A stretch of 64,000 nt of DNA, taken from an uncultured Bacteroidales bacterium. GTDB lineage: Bacteria > Bacteroidota > Bacteroidia > Bacteroidales > UBA932. The notes beneath the pieces were generated by a model that ran no database searches, was not told the origin of the DNA, and was given only the letters and a program-made list of their open reading frames with translations. Location: positions 1-64,000 of the forward strand of contig ONDF01000005.1 of NCBI GenBank assembly GCA_900316525.1. Direction: 5' to 3'. Both the position numbers and the translations under genes were made by a program. The number at the start of each line of letters is the position of its first letter. Within the stretch, counting starts at the first letter, position 1. Below, one piece after another: positions 1 to 7,589 of this stretch.

Positions 1-47
1 AGCTGAAAACCATGCAGAGGACACCGGTTTATGTCAAGATTTGATAA

Positions 48-716
48 CAATTGTCTTTGGATAACAGGTGTTATCAAAAGATTGTGATAACACCTGGCAT
101 CAGGGAAGCACTGAGACGAAACAAGGTGGATATCCAGCGGATCAATCCGGATGACGATTCTTTTCAATGGGCAGTTGCCTATGTGGAAATGAACCCGGTG
201 GCGGCCAATATCTGCCTGCATCCTTCCGCCTATCGATGGGGAACAGGCCGGTCTTTCTTCCGAGTCTCTCCACCCAAAGCTGTGCGTCTGGGGTCCTTGT
301 CCATCAATGCGGCCAGACGCTTGCTTCATAGCAAGCAATCGCTCCCGTCCGACTGGCTCGTCGGGGAGGACGGCTACATCCTACCGGAATCCTATGTGCC
401 TGTCAAGTTGGTCGAATCCATCTTCAAGACCCCAAGACGCATGAATTACTACTTGCAGAATTCCTCCAAGGCGAAGCGTCGCAGAGAATTGCAGGAAAAC
501 GAATTGCCCTCTTTCCGGGATCAGGTGCTTTACGCGGCCATCCCGGACCTTTGCCGGTCGCTTTTCGGCAAGAACGACGCTTCTGATTTAAACGACGAGC
601 AGCGGCAAGAACTGGTACGCCAGATCCGCCGCCGCTTCAGTGCCGATATCCATCAGATCGTCCGCGTAACATCCTTTTCGATGGAGGATGTGGCGCGCTT
701 CCTGGATGCACCTTGA
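48..716 (+). pseudogene. REP-associated tyrosine transposase (RAYT/Y1-type), C-terminal remnant
   Basis: The readable part is about 221 residues from a TTG at 51. It contains the motif YVEMNPVAANI followed by AYRWGTG, which is typical of the C-terminal half of IS200-like REP-associated transposases; the Tyr near residue 44 is in the position of the usual nucleophile. The N-terminal HUH metal-binding half is missing. The frame is closed by TAA at 45-47, and the other two forward frames stop at 62-64 and 42-44, so the gene is truncated or disrupted rather than merely cut by the window edge. The rest of the C-terminus (basic, helical, ending FSMEDVARFLDAP) looks intact. Such enzymes mobilise short palindromic repeats. 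Candidate repeats of that kind occur elsewhere in the window, but a link to this remnant is inference. Confidence 0.6.
65..96. repeat. 12-bp perfect inverted repeat at the 5' end of the RAYT remnant
   Basis: CAGGTGTTATCA (65-76) and TGATAACACCTG (85-96) are perfect reverse complements around an 8-nt loop. The hairpin falls inside the apparent N-terminus of the transposase remnant and may mark the break point. There is no following T-run, so a terminator on this strand is unlikely. Confidence 0.75.
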
Positions 717-815
717 CGCTTGTCGTGGCCTGAGGTCCATCCAATTGGACGGTGGGCACGATTTGCCGCAGTTTTCGCGGCTAGCCCTCCGTCGGATGGG
801 ACGATGGACGCGATT

Positions 816-2762
816 CTACTCGATCACCGCGGCCCAGCCGCCGTTGCGGGCCATGTGAATGTCGACAGTCTCCGTGCTGTCGACATTTTTTTCGACCTTG
901 TTGTAGTGCATGGCCTGGTAGCCGGCGTTGAGGCCGTCCTTGAAGGCGGTCATCCGGTGGCGGCCGGGGGAGAGGAAGTCAAGCCGGATGTGGAAGTCGC
1001 GTTCGGCGCCGTTGGTGATGCCGCCGATGAACCACTTGGAACCCTTGCGCTTGGCGACGATGACGTATTCGCCGGCCTTGGCTTCCAGGGCGCGGGTTTC
1101 GTCCCAGGTGGTGGGGACGCTGGCGATGTAGCGGGCGCAGTCCTCGTTCTCGTAGTAGCGGGTGGGGTTGTCGCAGAGCATCTGGACACCGCTTTCCAGG
1201 ACCACGTAGAGCGCCATGTTGAAGGCGCGCGTGCCGGGGGCGCCGCTGTTCGGGCGGATGGCGCGGTAGCGGTCCGGCTGCAGGTTGTACATGCCGCCGG
1301 GGGTGAAGTCCGCGGCGCCCACGGCGTTGCGGATGAACGGCAGCCACACGGTATTCTCCGGCCGGCAGCGTTCCATCTGCTCCAGGCCCAGGATGCCCTC
1401 GTAGCTGAGGAGGTTCGGGTATTCATACTCCAGGCCCGCCGGCGTGAAGGCGCCGTGCCAGTCCAGGACGATATGGTACTTGGCGGCTTCCGCCGTCACT
1501 TTCTTGTAGAAGTTCACCATCCACTGGTCGGCGTGGTCCATGAAATCGATCTTCATCGCCGGAATGCCCCATTCCGCATAGGTCTTGAAGATGGTGTCGA
1601 AATGGTTGTAAACCGTGAGCCAGGGCACCCAGAGCACGATTTTCACGCCGATGCCGTTGCAGTAGCGGATGAGTTCCTGGATGTCCAGGTCCGCGTTCCC
1701 GTGGAAGGGATCCGTCGTGGACACCGCCCAGCCTTCGTCCAGCAGGATGTATTCCACGCCGAACTTCGCGGCGAAATCGGCATAATACTTATACGTGGCC
1801 AGGTTGCAGCCGGCCTTGAAGTCCACGTCAGGTCCGTAGGGCGTCGCACCGTTCCACCATTCCCAGGAGAACTGGCCGGGGTGGATCCAGCTGGTGTCGT
1901 CCAGGACGCTGCGGCGGGAGAGCTGGGCGGGAAGGGTCTGCTCGACGATGCCCTTGGAGTCCGTCACGGCCACCCAGCGCCACGGGAAGGCGCGGCTGGC
2001 GGACGTCTTGGCGATGTACGGGGCCTCCTCGACGATCGTCTCGCTGCGGTCTCCGCGCGGCTCCCAGCGGAGCGGCGCCTTCGGATAGGTGGGGATCACG
2101 GCCGTTCCGTCCGTGGTGTAGAACAGGTGCGGATAGTCGTCCAGGTCGCTTTCGCCCATCAGAAGCTGCGTGTCGTCCGGACCGGACAGGAGCAGCGGCG
2201 AAGTCGCCATCTTGCGGTCCGACGCGGCCCAGTCCGCGAGCGAACCGCTGCGGTAGGGCTCCTCGCTGGAGGTGTTGAACGACCGGGCCGTCTGGTAGTT
2301 CGCCGTGAAGCCGTCGGCCGGAATCAGGAGAAAATGGTCGTCATAGACCTCCACATCCCCCTTCCGGTCCAGCACGAACCGGTAGGCGACGGCATTGTCC
2401 ATCACGCGGAGAAGCATCGTGGCGCCCTTTCCCAGGCTGATTTCCGTCTCGTTGTACTCGTCGACAACCGTCGAGAACTTGAGCGGGACGACCGGCTGGA
2501 ACTTGTCGTACATGAACCGCGTCTTCCCGACCTTCACACTGCCGTCGGGAATGGTTTCCGTGCCGGTCACGAGGCGGATGTCACGGATTTCGTACACGGG
2601 TTTCCCGCCCTTGACGACGGTGTACGACACACTGCCTGAACCCGTTTCCAGGTTCACGGTGAGTTTCCCGTTCGGGGAAAGGAGCGTGGTGGCCTTGGGC
2701 GCCGCCAGCGCGGCCGCGGCCGTCAGCGCGGCGGCCAGGATGCAGGAGAGGACTCTTTTCAT
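816..2762 (-). CDS. Secreted GH97 alpha-glycosidase, probably alpha-galactosidase type
   Basis: Glycoside hydrolase family 97, expected to release terminal alpha-linked glucose or galactose in the periplasm. The start at 2762 gives a clear signal peptide (MKRVLSCILAAALTAAAALA) and a 648-residue protein; an upstream in-frame ATG at 2831 would put 23 non-signal residues in front. The N-terminal beta-sandwich covers roughly residues 20-290, the (beta/alpha)8 barrel about 290-560, and a C-terminal beta domain follows. LLDEGW lies near 340-345. KIDFMD lies at about 404-409, with D406 where retaining GH97 members (BtGal97b type) carry the Asp nucleophile, so a retaining alpha-galactosidase is favoured over a SusB-like inverting alpha-glucosidase. 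It lies downstream of gdhA on the same strand, separated by a terminator-like hairpin only 17 nt from its ATG. Confidence 0.85.
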   Translation of the reverse strand: MKRVLSCILAAALTAAAALAAPKATTLLSPNGKLTVNLETGSGSVSYTVVKGGKPVYEIRDIRLVTGTETIPDGSVKVGKTRFMYDKFQPVVPLKFSTVVDEYNETEISLGKGATMLLRVMDNAVAYRFVLDRKGDVEVYDDHFLLIPADGFTANYQTARSFNTSSEEPYRSGSLADWAASDRKMATSPLLLSGPDDTQLLMGESDLDDYPHLFYTTDGTAVIPTYPKAPLRWEPRGDRSETIVEEAPYIAKTSASRAFPWRWVAVTDSKGIVEQTLPAQLSRRSVLDDTSWIHPGQFSWEWWNGATPYGPDVDFKAGCNLATYKYYADFAAKFGVEYILLDEGWAVSTTDPFHGNADLDIQELIRYCNGIGVKIVLWVPWLTVYNHFDTIFKTYAEWGIPAMKIDFMDHADQWMVNFYKKVTAEAAKYHIVLDWHGAFTPAGLEYEYPNLLSYEGILGLEQMERCRPENTVWLPFIRNAVGAADFTPGGMYNLQPDRYRAIRPNSGAPGTRAFNMALYVVLESGVQMLCDNPTRYYENEDCARYIASVPTTWDETRALEAKAGEYVIVAKRKGSKWFIGGITNGAERDFHIRLDFLSPGRHRMTAFKDGLNAGYQAMHYNKVEKNVDSTETVDIHMARNGGWAAVIE

Positions 2763-2770
2763 CGTTTCAG

Positions 2771-2802
2771 CAAAATAAAAGTGGGTCCGGATTGGACCCA
2801 CT
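2771..2802 (-). terminator. Intrinsic terminator behind gdhA
   Basis: On the minus strand AGTGGGTCC (2802-2794) and GGACCCACT (2788-2780) form a perfect 9-bp stem with a 5-nt loop, followed by the T-rich run TTTATTTTG. It ends the gdhA transcript. Because it lies only 17 nt before the GH97 start, it may also attenuate read-through into that gene. Confidence 0.8.
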
Positions 2803-2838
2803 AATTTAATGAGAATTACCAGTTTGTGCAAATCTCCC

Positions 2839-4194
2839 TTACACCAGTCCCTGGTCCACCATCGCGTTGGCGACTTTGATGAAGCCGGCGATGTTGGCGC
2901 CCTTGACGTAGTTCACGTAGCCGTTCTCCTCGGTGCCGTACTTGAGGCAGGCGGCGTGGATGTCGGCCATGATGCGGTGGAGGTTCTCGTCCACTTCCTC
3001 GGCCGTCCATTTCTGGCGCATCGAGTTCTGGGACATCTCCAGGCCGGAGGTGGCGACGCCACCCGCGTTGGAAGCCTTGCCGGGGGAGTAGAGGAGACCG
3101 TTGGACTGGAAGATGCGGATGGCTTCCGGGGTGGAAGGCATGTTGGCGCCTTCGGCTACGCAGAAGCAGCCGCCGGCGACGAGCTTCTCGGCATCCTCCT
3201 TCTCGATCTCATTCTGCGTGGCGCAGGGGAGGGCGATGTCGCAGGGAACACCCCAGGGACGCTCGTCCGGATGATAGGTAGCCTGCGGGTACTGCTCCAC
3301 ATACTCCTTGATGCGGCCGCGACGGAAGTTCTTGAGTTCGAATACGAAAGCAAGCTTCTCCTCATCCAATCCTTCAGGATCATGGATGTAGCCGTTGGAG
3401 TCGGAGAGGGTCACGACCTTGGCGCCGAGGCGCATCGCTTTCTGCGCGGCGTACTGGGCCACGTTGCCGGAACCGGAAATCGCGACGGTCTTGCCCTGGA
3501 AGGTCTCGCCGCGGGTCGCGAGCATCTGCTCGGTGAAGTAGCAGAGACCGTAGCCGGTGGCCTCCGGGCGCAGGCGGGAACCGCCCCAGCCCTGGCCCTT
3601 GCCGGTGAGCGTGCCGGTGAATTCGTTGCGGAGCCGCTTGTACTGGCCGAAGAGGTAGCCGATCTCGCGGCCGCCCACGCCGATGTCACCCGCCGGGACG
3701 TCGGTGTCCTGGCCGATGTGGCGCTGCAGTTCGGTCATGAAGCTCTGGCAGAAACGCATGACCTCCGCGTCGGACTTGCCCTTGGGGTTGAAGTCGGAGC
3801 CGCCCTTGCCGCCGCCCATGGGGAGGGTGGTGAGGCTGTTCTTGAAGGTCTGCTCGAAGGCGAGGAACTTCATGATGGACAGGTTTACGCTCGGATGGAA
3901 GCGGATACCGCCCTTGTAGGGGCCGATGGCGCTGTTCATCTGCACGCGGAAGCCGCGGTTGATGTGGATTTCGCCGCGGTCGTCCGCCCACGGAACACGG
4001 AACATGATGACCCGCTCGGGTTCGACCATCCGCTCCATGATCTTGAGATCAAGCAGGTGGGGATAAGCGGTGATGTAGGGAGCAACGCTTTCCACGACTT
4101 CGCGGACAGCCTGGTGGAATTCCTTCTCGCCCGGGTTGCGCGCAATGACGCTTGCCATGAACCCGTCGATGTAGTTCTGGGTGAATTTGTCCAT
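2839..4194 (-). CDS. gdhA: Glutamate dehydrogenase
   Basis: Hexameric-type glutamate dehydrogenase of 451 residues, interconverting 2-oxoglutarate plus ammonium and glutamate in the cytoplasm. Visible signatures are the substrate-binding KGGIRFH segment, the catalytic-lysine loop PMGGGKGGSDFNPKG near residue 125, and the Rossmann motif GSGNVAQ near 235 with SDSNG at the end of its second strand. The length matches the NADP-dependent bacterial enzymes of about 445-450 residues; cofactor preference is not certain from sequence. The ATG at 4194 is preceded by a TATGTTTG promoter core about 30 nt upstream. The gene has its own terminator and is transcribed divergently from the WYL regulator. Confidence 0.97.
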   Translation of the reverse strand: MDKFTQNYIDGFMASVIARNPGEKEFHQAVREVVESVAPYITAYPHLLDLKIMERMVEPERVIMFRVPWADDRGEIHINRGFRVQMNSAIGPYKGGIRFHPSVNLSIMKFLAFEQTFKNSLTTLPMGGGKGGSDFNPKGKSDAEVMRFCQSFMTELQRHIGQDTDVPAGDIGVGGREIGYLFGQYKRLRNEFTGTLTGKGQGWGGSRLRPEATGYGLCYFTEQMLATRGETFQGKTVAISGSGNVAQYAAQKAMRLGAKVVTLSDSNGYIHDPEGLDEEKLAFVFELKNFRRGRIKEYVEQYPQATYHPDERPWGVPCDIALPCATQNEIEKEDAEKLVAGGCFCVAEGANMPSTPEAIRIFQSNGLLYSPGKASNAGGVATSGLEMSQNSMRQKWTAEEVDENLHRIMADIHAACLKYGTEENGYVNYVKGANIAGFIKVANAMVDQGLV

Positions 4195-4223
4195 TTATAT
4201 ACACTGCTAAGGTTAACCGCTTA

Positions 4224-4231
4224 CAAACATA
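4224..4231 (-). promoter_or_regulatory. Bacteroidota -7 promoter box for gdhA
   Basis: TATGTTTG on the minus strand matches TAnnTTTG, about 30 nt upstream of the gdhA ATG in a very A/T-rich intergenic region. The -33 element is poor (TTTC near 4252). Confidence 0.6.
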
Positions 4232-4376
4232 ATTAAAAATTTTATTAGATGAAAGAATTTGAGCCAAAAAATGTACAAAAAATTTAAGAAGTTTTTATAA
4301 GCAATTGATTATAAAATTATTAGCATTAAAGTCACCGAGCGTCCCCCGTCGGTTTCCCGGCCTATCAAATTGAAAC

Positions 4377-4407
4377 TTGTGTTTCTCGGGCTTTTTCCGT
4401 ACTTTTG
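4377..4407 (+). promoter_or_regulatory. Promoter of the WYL regulator gene
   Basis: TTG at 4377-4379 and TACTTTTG at 4400-4407 are separated by 20 nt, a good fit to the -33/-7 Bacteroidota promoter, 20 nt before the ATG at 4428. The 233-nt interval 4195-4427 holds the two divergent promoters and otherwise only A/T-rich sequence. Confidence 0.7.
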
Positions 4408-4427
4408 CCAAACGATAGCACAATCCC

Positions 4428-5345
4428 ATGGTTTCCGAACTGATTGACAAATATATCTGGCTGGTGCAGACCTTCATCGACGCGGGCCCCGGCGGCCTGT
4501 CGCTGCCCGAGATCGCCGGCCGGTGGACCGCCCGCTACGGCGGGACGGACTATCCCCGGCGCTCGTTCAACAACCACCGGGAGGCGGTCGCCGAGGTCTT
4601 CGGCATCGAGATCGCCTGCAACCGGAGCACCAACCGCTATTATATCGACGCGGGGGAGAGCGCCGTGGACAAGCGCCAGTCCGTCGACTGGCTCATCAAT
4701 ACCTTCACGGTCAACAATCTCCTTTCCCTCGGGAAGGAGCGTCTCTCCGGCCGCGTGGCCGTCGAGGACATCCCCTCCGGGCAGAAGCACCTCGTCACCG
4801 TGATGCAGGCGATGCTGGACAATGCCGTGATGGAACTCCGCTACCGGAAATACCTCAGCGAGGAAGAAGAGATCCGGCACATCCGGCCCTACGCCGTGAA
4901 GGAATTCGAGAAGCGCTGGTACATCGTCGCCTTCAGCGAGGAGGCGGAATCCTTGCGCGTATATGCGATGGACCGCATCCTTTCCCTGACTCCGACGGGG
5001 GATCGGTTCAAGATGCCGAAAGGCTTTCAGGTGGACGATCTTTTCGAGGCCAGTTACGGCATCTACCTGCCGGAAGACGTCCCGCCGGTCCTGGTGAAAA
5101 TCCGGACAACCGCGCGCGAAGCCGCCTACCTGAAGGACCTGCCCATCCATCCGAGCCAGGTCTTCCTGGGGGAGGAAAAGGACGGCCGCTGCCTCTTCGG
5201 AATGCGGGTCATCCCCAACCCGAACTTCGTGATGGAGCTCTGCAAACACGGAAACAGGCTCGAAGTACTGGAACCGGAGGCCCTTCGGGAGCAAGTGGCG
5301 GCAGAACTACGTAATGCATTGGAAATCTATGAGAAAAACAAATAA
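4428..5345 (+). CDS. WYL-domain transcriptional regulator
   Basis: A 305-residue cytoplasmic regulator. The N-terminal part (about 1-75) is a helix-turn-helix-like region containing SLPEIAGRW and NNHREAVAEVFG. A WYL domain spans roughly 125-200 (RHIRPYAVKEFEKRWYIVAF region), followed by a C-terminal WCX-like extension. WYL proteins sense ligands, often nucleic acids or nucleotides, and regulate transcription; the target here is unknown. It is divergent from gdhA and its stop lies 7 nt before the start of the S9 peptidase gene, so the two may be co-transcribed. Confidence 0.88.
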   Translation: MVSELIDKYIWLVQTFIDAGPGGLSLPEIAGRWTARYGGTDYPRRSFNNHREAVAEVFGIEIACNRSTNRYYIDAGESAVDKRQSVDWLINTFTVNNLLSLGKERLSGRVAVEDIPSGQKHLVTVMQAMLDNAVMELRYRKYLSEEEEIRHIRPYAVKEFEKRWYIVAFSEEAESLRVYAMDRILSLTPTGDRFKMPKGFQVDDLFEASYGIYLPEDVPPVLVKIRTTAREAAYLKDLPIHPSQVFLGEEKDGRCLFGMRVIPNPNFVMELCKHGNRLEVLEPEALREQVAAELRNALEIYEKNK

Positions 5346-5352
5346 GTTTTAT

Positions 5353-7563
5353 ATGAAAACAAAAATGTTAACCCTCGCGTTGGCGGCTTTTTCCCTCCTC
5401 GCGTGCAAAAATGAATCCATGAAACCACAGTCAGGTTACATCGGACCGGCCGACCTGAAGATCGAAGACGGCCGGATGACGCCGGAAGTCCTCTTGTCCC
5501 TCGGACGCCTCTCCGATCCGCAGCTTTCCCCGGATGGAAAGACCATCCTCTACGGGGTCAGCTATACTTCGATCGCGGACAACCGCAGCGTCCGCAACCT
5601 CTTCACCCTCCCGGTCGAAGGAGGCGATCCGACGCAGCTCACCATGGACGGCAAGAGCATCTCGAACGCCCGCTGGTCCCCGGACGGCGGGTGGGTGTTC
5701 TTCCTCCAGGGCGGCCAGGTCTGGAAGGCTCCCTACAAGGCTGGCAAGCTGGGCAAGCGCGTGCAGGTGACGGACGTCGAGCGGGGTGTCGATGAGTTCA
5801 CCCTTTCCCCGGACGCCTCCCAGATCATGTACGTGAGCACGGTGCACAGCGCCGTCGAGCGTCCCGTGGACACCGACCCGCTCCTGGACAAGGCCGATGC
5901 GTACGCGACCGAAGACCTGATGTACCGCCACTGGGACCATTGGGTAGAGGACATCAACCACACCTTCGTCGCCCCGCTGGGCAACGGCGTGGTCAAGGAA
6001 GGCCTGGACATCCTCGGCGGCCCCGACGTGCTGTACCAGCTCCCGAACGGCCCCTTCGGCGGCATCGAGAACCTCTGCTGGAGCCCGGACGGCCGCTACA
6101 TCGCCTATTCCTGCAAGAAGAAGGAAGGCAAGGAATACGCCTTCTCCACCGATACCGAGATCTACATCTACTGCATCCTGACCGGCGAGACCACCGTCAT
6201 CCCGATGGGCGGCGGCTATGACACCGTGCCCGTGTGGAGCCCCGACGGGAGCAAGATCGCCTGGTTGTCCATGGCCCGCGACGGCTATGAGGCCGACAAG
6301 GTGCGCCTGATGGTGGCCGATGTCGTCTACGAGCCGGAAGGGGAGGGGCAGACCGCCAATCCTTCCGTCGAAAACATCGTGGACCTGACCGCGGATTTCG
6401 CCTACAATGCCGACGGCCCCGTCTGGGCGGCTGACAGCAAGTCCCTGTATTTCAATTCGCTCGTGGAAGGCGTCCAGGCCATCTACAACGTGATCGCCGA
6501 TCCCGAGACCGCCTTCTTCCGGATCACCGCGCCGAACCTTTGGTTCGACTTCGGCTCCCCGTTCGCCATCCTGCAGGACGGCACCCTCCTCACCACCTAC
6601 TGCTCCATGGACTTCCCGACCGAGCTCGTCGCCGTGAAGGACACCTCCATCGACCAGCTCACCTTCGAGAACGCCCACCTGCTGGACCAGCTGGACAAGC
6701 ACGAGACCGAGGCCCGGATGGTGCCCACGGCCGGCGGCGGGCAGATGCTCACCTGGGTCCTCTATCCGCCCAAGTTCGATCCCACGAAGGTGTATCCCGC
6801 CATCCAGATCTGCCTGGGCGGCCCGCAGGGCACCCTGTCGCAGGGCTGGTCCTACCGCTGGAACTACTGCCTGATGGCCCATCAGGGCTATGTCGTCGTC
6901 CTCCCGAACCGCCACGGCACGACCGCTTTCGGCCAGCCCTGGTGCGAGCAGATCTCGGGCGACTACATCGGCCTGAACATGCAGGATTACATGGCCGCGG
7001 CGAAGATGATCAAGGACGAACCCTACGTGGACAAGGTCGCCGCCTGCGGCGCTTCCTACGGCGGCTATAGTGTTTATTATCTGGCTGGTATCCACGGTGA
7101 CCTGTACGATTGCTTCATCGCCCACGCGGGCATTTTCAACGAGGAGCACATGTACATGACCACCGAGGAAATGTGGTTCCCGAACTGGGACAACGGCGGC
7201 ATCCCGCACGAGTACGCCTACGAGGAAGGCCAGGTGGGCGCGGCCGGCGACGGCATCACTTTCGGCGGCCTCCAGCAGGCCGGCTCGCCCTGGTCCAACG
7301 CCCCGAAGGCCGTCCGCCACTACGCCAACTCCCCGCACAAGCTCGTGCAGAACTGGCACACGCCGATCCTGTGCATCCACGGCGGCATGGACTTCCGCGT
7401 CCCGTACGACGAGGGCATGGCCGCGTTCAACGCCGCCCAGATGATGGGCGTCCCTTCGAAGCTGGTCGTGTTCCCGGGGGAGAACCACTGGATCCTCAAG
7501 CCGCAGAACGCCCTGTACTGGCACCGGACGTATTTCGGCTGGCTGGACCGCTGGATGAAATAG
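5353..7563 (+). CDS. S9 family serine peptidase, lipoprotein (dipeptidyl/acylaminoacyl peptidase type)
   Basis: The ATG at 5353 gives a lipoprotein signal peptide (MKTKMLTLALAAFSLLAC, lipobox LLAC) and a 736-residue protein. Residues about 35-470 form a WD-like beta-propeller with repeated 'SPDG' turns. The C-terminal alpha/beta-hydrolase domain carries GASYGGY with nucleophile S568, then HGGMDFRVP with D680 and GENHW with H712, a complete catalytic triad in S9 order. It likely trims peptides in the periplasm or at the cell surface. The stop codon TAG overlaps the first bases of a palindromic repeat element that fills the gap to recG. Confidence 0.93.
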   Translation: MKTKMLTLALAAFSLLACKNESMKPQSGYIGPADLKIEDGRMTPEVLLSLGRLSDPQLSPDGKTILYGVSYTSIADNRSVRNLFTLPVEGGDPTQLTMDGKSISNARWSPDGGWVFFLQGGQVWKAPYKAGKLGKRVQVTDVERGVDEFTLSPDASQIMYVSTVHSAVERPVDTDPLLDKADAYATEDLMYRHWDHWVEDINHTFVAPLGNGVVKEGLDILGGPDVLYQLPNGPFGGIENLCWSPDGRYIAYSCKKKEGKEYAFSTDTEIYIYCILTGETTVIPMGGGYDTVPVWSPDGSKIAWLSMARDGYEADKVRLMVADVVYEPEGEGQTANPSVENIVDLTADFAYNADGPVWAADSKSLYFNSLVEGVQAIYNVIADPETAFFRITAPNLWFDFGSPFAILQDGTLLTTYCSMDFPTELVAVKDTSIDQLTFENAHLLDQLDKHETEARMVPTAGGGQMLTWVLYPPKFDPTKVYPAIQICLGGPQGTLSQGWSYRWNYCLMAHQGYVVVLPNRHGTTAFGQPWCEQISGDYIGLNMQDYMAAAKMIKDEPYVDKVAACGASYGGYSVYYLAGIHGDLYDCFIAHAGIFNEEHMYMTTEEMWFPNWDNGGIPHEYAYEEGQVGAAGDGITFGGLQQAGSPWSNAPKAVRHYANSPHKLVQNWHTPILCIHGGMDFRVPYDEGMAAFNAAQMMGVPSKLVVFPGENHWILKPQNALYWHRTYFGWLDRWMK

Positions 7564-7587
7564 ATTCCCGGTCAAGCCGGGAATGAC
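7562..7587. repeat. Short palindromic element, copy 1 (AGAT-hairpin-ATGAC)
   Basis: A 26-bp element built of ATTCCCGG, loop TCAAG and CCGGGAAT, bounded by AGAT and ATGAC. It is almost identical to the copy at 42382-42407 (one loop base differs). It occupies essentially the whole gap between the convergent S9 peptidase and recG genes and shares the AG of the peptidase stop codon. Confidence 0.85.
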
Positions 7588-7589
7588 GA

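Noticed and set aside
717-815. The 99-nt gap between the RAYT remnant and the GH97 gene as a regulatory region
   Set aside because: Only short imperfect palindromes (such as GCCGC/GCGGC) are visible, with no promoter core or T-run.
7562-7587. The hairpin between the S9 peptidase gene and recG as a bidirectional terminator
   Set aside because: The stem is good, but no T-run follows on either strand, and a near-identical copy occurs inside a coding sequence at 42382. It is better explained as a dispersed repeat, although it may still influence transcription ends.
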